Source: Ochotona curzoniae (Eukaryota; Chordata; Mammalia; Lagomorpha; Ochotonidae). Taken from it: a stretch of DNA of 64,000 bases. This document shows positions 1 to 10,477 of the stretch, piece by piece. The stretch covers positions 7,502,001-7,566,000 of the forward strand of contig NW_024465751.1 in the NCBI RefSeq assembly GCF_017591425.1, read 5' to 3'. The number at the start of each line of letters is the position of its first letter. Positions within the stretch are counted from its first letter, which is position 1. The position numbers and the translations under genes were made by a program. The notes beneath the pieces are model-generated. The model did no database searches, was not told the DNA's origin, and was given only the letters and a program-made list of their open reading frames with translations.

Positions 1-627
1 TAGTTGGTAGGAACCCAGAACGTTTCAAAATATTTAACAGTGCACAGAGCAGCATTCACAACAAATAATTATCTAATCCAAAAGTTCAGCAGTGCTGAGA
101 TTAAGACATTACCTCTAAGTGCTAAAATTAAGACATATACCTTTAGTATAGAACAAATAATGGAGCAGACAGGAAAATTCAAGTATAGTCTCAAATATAT
201 ATAAACAACAACAACATCCTACTTCTTCACAAATTATTCCATAAATTCTAGCGGATTATTTGACTAATAGATCATGAGAAACAATGTCTTCATTTTATAT
301 AAGAAATGAGGTTAATTTTCATAAAACAAAGGGAGACATAATGTGAATTGTTTTTTAATCTTGAAATAGAGATGCTACTTCTAGGAGAGCCCCTCATTCC
401 AAAACCTAAAGACCCACTTCAAGTTCTGGGTCCTAGAACTGGGTTCCTATGAAATAATAATTATCAGGAGTTAAATTATTACTGCAATGCAACCAAAACA
501 AGGTTCAGTTCTGCAGAAACTGGCTTATTCCTGTACTCAGCAATATACCCAATGGAGTGGAGTAGCATAATGAAACTTAATGAGCCAGTGTGATGATGTA
601 TATAGTAGGCTAAGCTTCAAGAAGTTT
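1..627. other. Unique AT-rich intergenic sequence
   Basis: I see no gene or recognisable repeat. The short open frame at 4-204 has no family signature and the composition is ordinary AT-rich mammalian DNA. Confidence 0.5.
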
Positions 628-757
628 CTTGATTCAGATTGGCTCAGCTCTACCCATTGCAACCATTTTGAGGAGTAAACCAGTAGCTGGAAGATATCTC
701 TCTTTCTCTCTCTGTGTTACTTCGTCTTTCAAATGAAGATAAAATAAATATAAAAAA
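628..757 (+). mobile_element. Old C-SINE, 3' fragment
   Basis: The fragment keeps the end of a lagomorph C-SINE: a decayed 'ggctcagctc' core, the 'gaggagtaaaccag' box, a CT-rich run, and a 'tttcaaatgaagataaaataaa' type tail, here diverged. The head is missing. Many substitutions indicate an old insertion. Confidence 0.6.
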
Positions 758-1593
758 CGAAACTTCAAATTCACTTCTTAGGCCATGCTTTCCAAATAAA
801 AATGGATAGCATTACCAAGAGGCTATAAATGCTTAGGCATTGGGTCCTAGCTTTGGGGCTCAGTATCTGTGGGCAAAGCACAAATATCTACAAATGGATA
901 CTTTCTCTACTACTAATTGCACCACTACATTTTAGACTTTGTACCTTCTTTATTTATCTCTCAGGAGATTATATAGTATGGCTCACCTGTTGATGAAATT
1001 AATTCAACCATTGCTAGTGTTATTATCCAAAGTATGTGGACATAGAATGAAGGAATAGGTGATATATTATACAGAAATATAAAAGCACTTCAGTAGAATT
1101 TGATACTTGCAGCTAAAGACAAAGGAACTTTCTCAGTATGGTTACTAGTTGTTCTAGGGGTTTTGTTTGTTTTTGTTTTGGTTAACGTTTCTTCTTAAAG
1201 TTCCTACATATCCATTAGTTGCAGCATGGCTAAGGCATATTGGCATATTGTGCTCCAGCCCTGTCTCAGAGCAAGGATGGACAGACGTGTACCTGCAATG
1301 GCCAGTTCCAAGATCAGTTCCATGTTCAAGGTAACCAGCTATGGATATATTTTGATGTGCTTTTTTTTTAAGTCATTACTCATGATTCCCTCATGATCTG
1401 GGTAAGGAAGTCCTTTTTAGTCTGTAAACTTTTTGACAATTAGCATATGGAGCTCACCCTGTTACTGGTCGCAGGTACACTCGGGAAAGCCTGAGAAGCG
1501 AGAAAACGGATTACACTCTACCAAGAAGATGAAGGAAAGACCAGTGTGGTGTTTCCTCTCACCACCAAAAGCAGTGCTCATTTCCTTCTGGCT

Positions 1594-1620
1594 GCGAACC
1601 TAGCGAACCTGGCGAACCTG
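1594..1620. repeat. 9-bp tandem repeat, 3 copies, CpG-containing
   Basis: Three adjacent units read gcgaaccta, gcgaacctg and gcgaacctg. They lie in a locally GC-richer block (about 1500-1815) that also carries an 89-codon open frame at 1546-1815 of no recognisable family. The repeat encodes a short Ala-Asn-Leu run in that frame, which I take as a by-product of the repeat. Confidence 0.85.
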
Positions 1621-1974
1621 GGGAGGAACTCTGGCATAACTGAACCAACAGGGCAATTTCCTTCCAGTGGAAAACTGAGGCTTTGTACTGGGAATCCAGA
1701 GGGAAAAATAAACGATCATAATCCAAGCAGGCGCATGAGAAACACGTGCTCAGATCTCAACAGGTCAGATCAGAGAAGCAACAAGCAGAGGAAGCTAGAA
1801 CTATCGGAGAAATGACAGATGCCTTTGGAGAAAGTAGTGCCACATATCGGCACTTGAAAATCCCTAGTATGATTTATATCCTAAATGAACATTAATGGGA
1901 GGTATACACAGTATGGACCACATGTCGTGAACTGCTCCTGAATACTTTACAAGATAAATATTAAATTGTTCGAT

Positions 1975-2150
1975 CCCCATTACAACCCTAAAAGCTCAAT
2001 ACTTTCCTTTGTCCCATTTTAAAGACCACAAACTTCTATCTCAGGCAGATTAAGTAGTTCATTGAAATTCAAAGAACTAATAAATCCTGAAATTAACCTT
2101 TAGATCCATGCAATCTGGTTCCAAAGTTAACATTTTACAACACCACTGTC
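1975..2150 (-). mobile_element. MIR/L2-like relic
   Basis: Read on the plus strand, the order of blocks matches an antisense MIR: 'acaaccctaaaagctcaata', a 'cccattttaaagac' block, 'gattaagtagttcattgaaa', then 'atccatgcaatctggttcc'. Heavy divergence fits an ancient mammalian SINE; the closely similar L2 3' end is an alternative. Confidence 0.5.
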
Positions 2151-2223
2151 CTCCCATACACAAAGAACGGACTTTGCTGTGGACATGAGCTCCTGTTAGA
2201 TAGCCAGACTGTCCCAGCTCTAT

Positions 2224-2443
2224 TTTTTTTAATGATTTATTTATTTTTATTGGAAAGGCAGATGTACAGAGAGGAGGAGAGACAGAGAGGAAGATCTTCC
2301 ATCTGATGATTCACTCCCTGAGTGACCACAACGGCCAGTGCTGTGCCGATCCAAAGCTAGGAGCCAAGAACTTTCTTCTGTGTCTCCCACATGGGTGCAG
2401 AATCCCAAAGCTTTGGGCCATCCTCAACTGCTTTCCAGGCCAC
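2224..2443 (-). mobile_element. C-SINE, antisense, head-truncated (left half of inverted pair)
   Basis: Starts with an antisense A-rich tail (T run near 2222-2230, then 'tttatttttattggaaaggc'). It runs through the 'cttccatctgatgattcact' block and the core to 'ctttccaggccacac', where it stops abruptly. The tRNA-like head is missing. It abuts a sense copy with no spacer. Confidence 0.85.
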
Positions 2444-2692
2444 ACACATATGGGTGCCAGTTCTAATCCCGGCAACTCCACTTCCAGTCCAGCTCCCTGC
2501 TTGTAGCCTGGGAAAGCAGTCGAGAACGGCCCAAAGCCTTGGGACCCTGCACCCATGTAAGAGACCCGGAAGAGGTGCCTGGTTCCCGGCTTCCGGCGCA
2601 GCAGCAGCCGTTGGGATCACTTGGGGAGTGAATCATCAGACGGAAGATCCTCCTCTCTGTAAATCTGACTTTGAAAGTAGTACTTTTTAAAA
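2444..2692 (+). mobile_element. C-SINE, sense, head-truncated (right half of inverted pair)
   Basis: Begins inside the B-box region ('gggtgccagttctaatcc'), so the A box and head are gone. It continues through 'cctgggaaagcagtcgag', 'gagacccggaagagg' and 'gagtgaatcatcagacgg' to a short CT-rich end. With the antisense copy to its left it makes a near-continuous inverted repeat. Confidence 0.85.
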
Positions 2693-3219
2693 TTTAAAAA
2701 AAGAAGAAAGAAAAGGAAACCTGCAAAATAACAAATACGTTGAAGCTCAAGCCTTGCAGACGGTTAAGCATAGTCCAGGCAGTTCTAATTCTTCCTTCCT
2801 CTATTCATTTGAAATTGGTCCCAAGGCTCATTAAGACATGTGTAAATATGAACTGTTACTATCACAACGGAATGGAGCACACTTCTTTGAAAAGGAATGA
2901 TGAATATTGATTTTTAATACCTACCAAATTCTAATTTCACCAAGACTGGAGACTACCTGGGATTCAGAGAGATTTCTATAGCAGATGTCTGTGATTAAGC
3001 AACATTTAAGACTGTGCGAGCAATGTTATTCCCTAGCTCTTCTGGAAATTGTGGTCTAAATATTTTAACACTCATCATCTTATCTATCAGCTTCGGTGTT
3101 GCAACAAAGTGAGAGACATGCTCTGAAGGAACAGAAGACAGACCTACATTCAAGATTCACAAAAGGAATGGAGCTTGACCAGAGGGAGCCCAAGACCTTG
3201 CCTTAAGAAGCACTTGGAA

Positions 3220-3507
3220 GGGCCCAGGCGATAGCGTAGTGGTTAAAGTTCTCACCTTGAATGTGCTGGGATCCCATATGGTTCCCAGTTCTAATCCTGG
3301 CGGTCCTGTTTGTGGCCTGGAAAAGCAGTCGAAGACAGTCGAGTGCACCCACATGAGGGAGCTAGATGAAGCTCCTAGCTCCTGGCTTGGGATCAGTTCA
3401 TCTGCAGCCATTGTGGTCGCTTTGGGAGTGAAAGATTGGACAGAAGATCTTCTTCTCTGTCTCTCCTCTCTCTGCGTATCTGACTTCTGAATAAAATAAA
3501 ATCTTAG
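3220..3507 (+). mobile_element. C-SINE, near full length, with target-site duplication
   Basis: The head 'gggcccaggcga' is followed by an A-box match (tagcgtagtgg, 3232-3242), a mutated B box (agttctaatcc), the core, and an 'aataaaataaaatc' tail. Flanks carry a diverged duplication: agcacttgga (3209-3218) and agcacctgga (3509-3518). An internal gap removes part of the 'ccacttcccatccagctccc' segment. Confidence 0.88.
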
Positions 3508-3989
3508 CAGCACCTGGACTGGGAGAAGAGGAACACAGCGCCTTCAGTAAAGCCACCCCAGACAAATGGGCATTCCAGGCACTTGTACAAGTGACAGCTG
3601 GCACTGGCACTCTAAGAACAGGGTACAGAATGAGTTCAGGCTGAAGGGGAGGGAGACACTGCCTTGTCGCCTCAGCAGGAGTCATGATTTCTATATAGAG
3701 AACATTGCAGTGTCTGAAGGTCATAAGCGGAACACTGGCACAAAGCAAGGGCCACCCAACACACTCATCAGGTGATTGGACAAAGAAGATCAAATCCATC
3801 ACCCTCTGTCCTCCCAAACTCCTAGGTCACTATGTACTCAGTGGCCTGGGGAGATTCCCAACTACCTGTCCAGATCTCAGAGCTTCAGGGTTGGGAGAGA
3901 CTTGGACATCATCCATACACCGCCCATCGAGCTAAACTCTCTCTTGCCCTCCAATTTGTGTAAACTACATAACTGAATAGCTGAGTAAT

Positions 3990-4200
3990 CACCAGCAAAT
4001 TAAAGCATATTTATGAGTCTCCCTTTCTATAACTTTGCAAAGGGCATTATGATGTCAATTGATTAAATAAAGATAATTTATCTTACAGCATGTCCAGTCA
4101 TTGCTAGGTAACCGTTTAATCTGAACCCAGAATTCATTTGCATCCATGTCTTTCTCCCAGCTCAGCAGAGTGACATCATGAGTGGTAACATCCCGTGTAT
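3990..4200. promoter_or_regulatory. Candidate regulatory element (motif cluster)
   Basis: No repeat is visible here, but several known factor motifs crowd together: a palindromic ctttgcaaag (4033-4042), tcaattga (4055-4062), an RFX X-box-like attgctaggtaac (4100-4112), a POU octamer atttgcat (4136-4143) and a CRE-like tgacatca (4171-4178). Calling it regulatory is inference; no conservation data were available. Confidence 0.3.
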
Positions 4201-4257
4201 CAGAGCTCAACGTTCAATAAGCTGAGCAGTTCGCAAAGTGATTATGCATCTAGCATG

Positions 4258-4405
4258 GCAAGTGTTCAGCCTGCCAAGTAAGACACTGCTTAGGATCCTC
4301 ACGCCCCATGTCACGGTGTCAGACTCCAGCTTCCCGTTAGTGCAGATCCTGGGATGTGGTAGTGATGGCCCAAGTCACTGGGTTGTGAGACCTAACAAGC
4401 CCCCG
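4258..4405 (+). mobile_element. Old C-SINE fragment
   Basis: 'gtgttcagcctgccaagtaa' corresponds to a C-SINE head, followed by 'agactccagcttccc', 'tgcagatcctgggatg' and 'ggcccaagtcactgggtt', in the order of the older lagomorph C-SINE subfamily. The 3' half and tail are absent. Confidence 0.6.
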
Positions 4406-6424
4406 TGGCCCTGAAAATGACATCTTGCAATAAATGCATAGTTGATCATTCTGTCCATGAACCCTGCAGCAGCTCATACTGGCATTGATGATCAACTATT
4501 TTAATACGATCGTAGAGATTGTAGGACATTCCATAAACCAGAGCAAATAGTCACCGCTTTCTGTAAAATCTCTCCCTACTTCACTTCCTGCAGCAACACA
4601 CAGCTCAGATTGGAGAGGGCATGATAGGTTTCAAAAACTATTCTGTGGACACTGTGTTTCCAAAGCTGACTCAAGCCCCTGTTATACTAACAAAGTGGTA
4701 AAAAGGCTATTAATCAGCAACTCTAGTTTAATTTTTAGAGAAAATGAAGTTGAATGGTAGCTTTGTACTTGTTCTCTTATCTCCTTTCACACTCTTGGAC
4801 ATAAAACCAAGCAAGCACACATATATATGTACACACACACACACACACAAGGGCATGAGCCACAGTCCAGAGAGGAGTGCGTCTTTGGCCCTGTTATAAA
4901 CTTCCACATGAAGTACAGCAGCAGTGTTCTTAATTAAAATCTCCAAAGAACACTTGGGGTTGACAAAGCCATATTTACGTTGTTAATTATTCAAGTGGTA
5001 GTGAATAAGAAACAACACCCATGCTTCCCATAAAATTTCCAAAAATTAAGCCAGGGAAATTAGCAATAAATATCATATGAAATGGTACCATTGTCAATTA
5101 ATTGCTAGACAGCTGTAAAGTAAAGGGGCAAAAGGTGCTTCAAAAATGCCTAATTAGTAACTCTTTGAACATTTTCTTGAGAGAAAATGGCAATTACACA
5201 ATGTAGACACTTAGCAGTCATCATCAAAGTCCCTCTACTAATATTAGCTAATTCATCTTTCCCTCATTCCCAGCAGGACACCAAGCCCATGCATGCAGGG
5301 AGGGAGAACGAGAAATGCAGCAATGAAGCATGAGCTCCTCCTCTGTTCACAGTTTTACAGATGAATTTCATGCTCTCCATGGCCTAGAAGAACATGGAAG
5401 GAAGCCCAGAGGAGATGATGTTTTCTGAACAAACCATGCAGATGACATGCAAAGCTTACTGAGGTAAATATATGACGCCATGCCTTCCATCTTGATTGTC
5501 CCTCATACCTCACCTGATTGTCCCTCACACCTCATCCATGAACTTGTTGCTGCAGACACACACCATCTTGCATTAACCAGCCCTATTCCTTTTACTCAAC
5601 AAGATGACCTTGATCTTCAGCATAAAAGCCAAGCATGGACAGAGACATTATTCCTCTTTCCATAAAGTCAAGATTATTCTATGAGAACATGGTATATAAC
5701 TATGGCTTCAGCTCAACTCTAAGAGTAGGTAGTTATTTCAAGAGCAAGATTCATTTGGATTCATTTGTGGAACAGTGTAATTAAAAGAAAAAAAAACATC
5801 TTTAAATTCTTGACTCCATTTTTTTTATGATAGGCACTGTCCATAAAGTTTTTGGAAAACTCTGCCTGTAAAACCAAGTGAGTCAAATCTTACATGAGCC
5901 ACCATTGAAAATAATTGTGAAAAAAATGTCACTTGTATTTTTTATCTAAAATGTGCTCAAAAATGATATAATTCCCACACCTGAAACTACCTGAATCTAT
6001 GATAGCCTGATACTTTAAAAGGTGAACTTAGGTAGGTAACATAAAAAAAAAAAAATACAAGTTTTTTTTCTCAATATAACTCCATTTGTGTTACTATGAA
6101 CCCAATTATTCCCATTAAAAAATTCACTAGTAATGAGAAAATGGAGCAGACAAACAAAAGAGGGGGAATGAAGAGAAACAGAAGAAGCAAGCTAAGGAAG
6201 AAGCGATGCTGAAGAAGCCAGAGAGACATGCCTCGGCATGAGGAGAGACATTCTCGGTGCTGTGTCCTTCATCTTCATCATGAGCGCCCCAGTGAACAGA
6301 GGCAGGCAGAGCTCGCTGACCTCCATGGCCTCATAGCCAGAAAAATGGCAAATGAGGGCCTGACCTCACCTCCATGAGTTCCTGAATATTTTAGTTCTTC
6401 CCATGAAATGGCCTTCTTTTTACA
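4406..6424. other. Mostly unique intergenic sequence
   Basis: Holds a short (CA)n tract near 4831-4850, A and T homopolymers near 6043-6070, and a possible mariner-like scrap near 5835-5960 ('gtccataaagtttttggaaa') that I could not confirm. The segment around 4960-5220 is listed separately. No gene is supported. Confidence 0.45.
4960..5220. promoter_or_regulatory. Candidate regulatory element rich in homeodomain cores
   Basis: Several TAAT-type cores are present, including a palindromic caattaattg (5095-5104) with an E-box cagctg close by (5110-5115). No repeat is recognisable. An AT-rich base composition makes such cores common by chance, so this is only a candidate. Confidence 0.22.
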
Positions 6425-7640
6425 TTCAAAAATATTTTATTTTGTTTTATGATATAGCTTCATAGGCTCTGGAGTTGCCCGTGCCCTTCCCCCTCCCCTT
6501 TGAATTCCCCTCTAGTTTTATAAGGAATGTTTACATGGACAGTCACAAGTTCATCACGCTGTCACAGAAGTGTTTCCCGACAATGTAGGCATGGACATTG
6601 TCAGAGAGTCCATCATCTTACTGTTAGGATGTATTCAGTTCTTTCTCTGGAGTCCATACTTGGTCTTTATGCATACAGACACACAGCACTGTGTCTCATG
6701 TCTGAACATGTCGGTTCCCACTACACTTCCAGTATATCCCTCTAAAATACAGAACCAGAACAGCACAGTGCACAACATGGTGAAGACAATAAATTTCATC
6801 CACATGAAGTTAACAAACATACTATTAAAATAAAAATGCATCAAAAGAATGGTGAAAACAGGAATCAAAAACTTTATAGGAACAGGTGCTAATGCATGAC
6901 CCTTGTGGTACTGAAAGAATTACAATTACAAAAAAAAAAAACCTAGACCTTAATTTCTTATTATATGTAGCAAAACAGTGTTGAAATGGACATTTACAAT
7001 GTCAAGTGTTTGCAAGCAATCCATCTCTATGGATGATCAATTCATGAATTACAAGAACTCATTGGGAGAGATACAAATAACTAAGAAGTACAAAAGATAG
7101 GATTTACAGCAAAAATAATTAGATTTGACACTACATAATAGCAAATTGGAACACAAAAGAGCCATTCCATAAGAAGATGAGCAAAACAACCCCTAGTCAT
7201 ATTAACATTGAGATTTTTGATGGAAGTTATGTTACATCAGAGCAAACCCCAGATATCTGACCTTTTGGGATTGGCTCATTTCATTAGCATAATGGTCTCC
7301 AATTTGGCCCATTTGGCTGCAAACAATTGTATTTTATTCATTTTAACAGCTGAGTAGTACTCCATAGAACAGATGAACCACAGTTTCTTTATACAATCCT
7401 CTGTCACAGGGCATCTAGGTTGTTTCCAAATTTTTGCAATTGCTGATTGTGCTGCAGTGAATACAGGGGTGCACATTGCTTTCTCAATTATCAGGTTTTT
7501 TGGAAATAGTACCAGGAGTGCAATTGCTGGGTCAAATGATATATGAATTTTTCAGTTGCCTGAGTATTCTCTATACTGACTCCCATAGTGGCTGAACCGG
7601 CTTGCATTCTCAGCAGCTACCATTATACTGTCTTTATGGT
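6425..7640 (-). mobile_element. LINE-1, antisense 3' part
   Basis: Plus-strand reading starts at an antisense 3'-UTR end (T-rich, then 'gccctt' C-rich block). It passes 'ttcatttcattagcataatg'-type sequence and 'gctgagtagtactccata', and reaches 'ctgactcccatagtggctga', all standard antisense LINE-1 3' landmarks. ORF1 and most of ORF2 are absent, the usual 5' truncation. Confidence 0.75.
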
Positions 7641-8029
7641 GATTTCATTGGCAAGCTATAACTTGCATACAGCCTTTTGGGGAACCCATGGCCAGAACAC
7701 ATTAGAATATTGCCATCCAAAGAGAGTGTTCAAGAGTTGAGAAGCAATTCCACAAAAAACCAAACTCAATTCTCTTTAAGGTACACATCAGCAACATGGA
7801 AGAGGAGTTGTTCTTTGCTTCTGCAATCTCACTAAAGAAAGAAAATCACATAATACTGGGTGAATAAAAGTTGGGGTCTGGCAAACTTGTATCCGAATTT
7901 CCAGTCTTACATTTTATTTGTAAATCAACACAAAAACCACACCTACATGGTGAGACTGATGTGAAGATCAAATAAGAAAATACATACTGGCTGGTAGGTA
8001 GAAAGAAACAGTCTTTGTTTTGTTTTGTC

Positions 8030-8145
8030 TGTTTATTTAAAAGACAGAGGAAAAATGACTGAATGATCTTCCATCGTCTGGTTCACTCCCCAACTAACAC
8101 AACCATCATCAGGGCTGAGATGGGCTGAGTTTAGAAGCCAGAAAC
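8030..8145 (-). mobile_element. Old C-SINE fragment, antisense
   Basis: 'ttatttaaaagacagaggaa' and 'atcttccatcgtctggttca' match the antisense 3' end of a C-SINE, then the similarity fades near 8145. The head is missing. Confidence 0.6.
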
Positions 8146-9275
8146 TTAATCTTTTTTTTCCACCAGAGATTAAGGTTCAATGACAGAGATGATATGATAA
8201 GTGTAAGCCGAGGCCTGAAATTAAGCTTTCTTAAGGTGTGTATTCAAAATCTCTCAGTAGATCCAGGGAAATTAAGTAAATTCATTTTCTAAGCCAGCTC
8301 AAGGATCCCCACTTCCACATTCCTACACAGAGTTCTGGAACTGTAACTTCCAATCCTTAATCACAAACAGATTCTTTCATACCAGAACAAGTAGAAACAT
8401 GGCCCCTTATTATCATTCACCCTGGAGCCTTATGCTTCTCTCTGGAGCTGGACAGAACAAATACAACTCCACAGCCATGCAGAGCTGTTAGAATACTTGA
8501 GAACTCTCACATTTTCATCCACATTTCTTCATCTTTACTTCTTCAGCCTAAAACTTTATGGCTTCTCAGCTGTTCTTCTCATCTTGCCGGTGATGTTCCA
8601 AATCCTAGCATATGAATGTCTCCAGGTGGATGTAATCCAATTTATTAGTATTTCTCTTCAGCTTTGGCACACAAACCTGACAATCCTAACAACACTAAGC
8701 CTCCGGGGAAGAGAGATTATTCCACAGTCCTGTGGTAGGAGTTCCAGCAACAGAATGTTCTGTGCGGTAGAAAGATTGTGAATCATCTGCTATTATAGGA
8801 GCATAAAACGGAAACCCATCCTATGCTTCCTGACCCTAAAGGAATCTCACAGCGTTTTGACTGTGCATGAGAAGGATGCTTCACTGACACTTCACTCCCG
8901 TAAAGATCAACTCTCCAAGCCAGCATAAGGTTAATTTTCATAACATGTTCATCACACAGTATCTTATGTGCCAGTCCCAATCCATATGGTGTTTTCACTT
9001 CACTCCCTATTAGCTGACAGAATGGAGATCTCAGAAAATGCAACTTGTCTGGTTGGTTTCTTTACATACATTTGGACTAATTTTTAGTCCCCTAATTAAA
9101 CCTTTCTGTGATTGATAGAAGACGTTGACATGCAAATCTGCTGAGAACGAAATTATCAGCTCTCTCTGCAGAGACAGTAGATATTCGGAGTAATGTTAGA
9201 GCTCAACATTTGGAGAAAACTTAGATCATATGAAAAGGATACCCATGCACATAGGCACACAGGAGGAGAGGAGGC
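8146..9275. other. Unique intergenic sequence
   Basis: No gene or clear repeat. The 94-codon frame at 8497-8781 and the 86-codon minus-strand frame at 8783-9043 show no family motif, and neither has supporting context. Confidence 0.45.
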
Positions 9276-9311
9276 CATGGTAGGTAGGGGAAGCATGGTA
9301 GGTAGGAGATG
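9276..9311. repeat. 18-bp direct repeat, 2 copies
   Basis: catggtaggtaggggaag (9276-9293) is followed directly by catggtaggtaggagatg (9294-9311), differing at a few of 18 positions. Probably a small slippage duplication. Confidence 0.85.
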
Positions 9312-9426
9312 TGTGGATAGAACTGACCTTCTGCGCACTCTCCAGGAAACAAAAACCCCTCCACAATGTGTAGCAGTACACTCTGAGACACGTAGTTTCA
9401 CCACTGCAATTAGAATTCACCATTGA

Positions 9427-9765
9427 GGGCCCAGCACTATGGCTCAATGGCTAAGTTCTCACCTTGCAAGTGCCAGGATCCTACATGGGCTTGTTCATTT
9501 CCAAGATGCTCCACTTCCTGTAAAGATCCCTGTTTAGTTCCTGAGAAAGCAGTAAATGATGACTCAAGTCCCTGTGACTCTGTATACATGTGGATGACCT
9601 GGAAGAAGCTCCTGGCTCCTGGCTTTGGAATGGCTCAACTCCAGTTGCTGTGACCATCTGGGGAGTGAACATGGCATAAAAGATCTTTCTGTCTCTCCTC
9701 CTCTCCATAAATCCCATCTGCCTTTCCAACAAAAATAAATAAAATCTATTTTAAAAATGTAAAAA
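9427..9765 (+). mobile_element. C-SINE, near full length, diverged
   Basis: 'gggcccagcactatggctc' is the head, 'gctcctggctcctggctttg' the core, 'ctggggagtgaac' the downstream box, and 'aaaaataaataaaatc' the tail. Divergence is greater than in the 51.3-kb copy. No convincing target-site duplication was seen. Confidence 0.85.
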
Positions 9766-10074
9766 TAAAAGTAAGAACTAAGAGAACAGTGACCATTGCC
9801 TTGTGAGTCTAACACCTCGCATGAAATGAAGCAGTGAGCACTAATGACATAGCCCACAGGTCTCAGGGCTAGGCGTTATTCAGCTTTCAATGAGCAGAGC
9901 CCATTGGTCTCTCCCTGAACTAATGATGATGATGGATAGCTGTTTCCATGCCTCTCGGAGTACTGGGTGAGTTTCAAGTTATGTAGGTTGCTGAAAATGC
10001 TGTGTGCTACTGCGGAATGTAATAGAAAGATAAGATATGAATAATGCCATATTCTGCCTTGCAGGATAATAAGT

Positions 10075-10200
10075 TGTACACACTGCCTACTGGAACATGA
10101 ATGCCAGATAGCTGGACTTGCTCTTATCTCTGCCTCCATTGTATCTAGCGTAACACCTGTCATGTACTAGGAGTTTGATAAACGTTTGCTGAATTGGCTT
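10075..10200 (+). mobile_element. L2-like 3' end relic
   Basis: Sequence such as 'tactaggagtttgataaacg' followed by 'tttgctgaattgg' resembles the conserved L2 3' end (a 'cacatagtaggtgctcaata' type block, then 'tttgttgaatg'). Ancient and diverged. Confidence 0.5.
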
Positions 10201-10354
10201 CCACTGAACTACATTTCTAACTTGCAAGGTCTTAGGGGGCAATTGTGGGTGTCATTTTACAGCATCACCCTTGCCTTGCTAAAGCTGACATGAGTAAGTA
10301 TGCTGAGTGAATGAATGAATAAATTGAGAGGACCTAAAAAAATCGTCTCATCTC

Positions 10355-10477
10355 TGAACACACTTTAGAATCACCGGGAGTGCTTTCAAACATTAATCTC
10401 TGGGATGCTGCTCCAGAGAGTGATGTGAAAGCTCCCCAGGATATTCTAATCTATGGTCAAGGTTGAAAGGCAATGAC
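10355..10477 (+). mobile_element. MER5A-like hAT-Charlie MITE relic
   Basis: 'actttagaatcaccgggagt', 'gctttcaaacattaatctct', 'gggatgctgctccagag' and 'gctccccaggatattctaat' line up with successive blocks of the MER5A consensus as I recall it. Non-autonomous DNA transposon; terminal inverted repeats are not clear. Confidence 0.5.

Noticed and set aside
3398..3817. 139-codon minus-strand frame
   Set aside because: Half overlaps an antisense reading of a C-SINE; the other half has no motif.
5835..5960. Mariner-like element ('gtccataaagtttttggaaa')
   Set aside because: Only one short block resembles a mariner end; no partner end or colinear match was seen.
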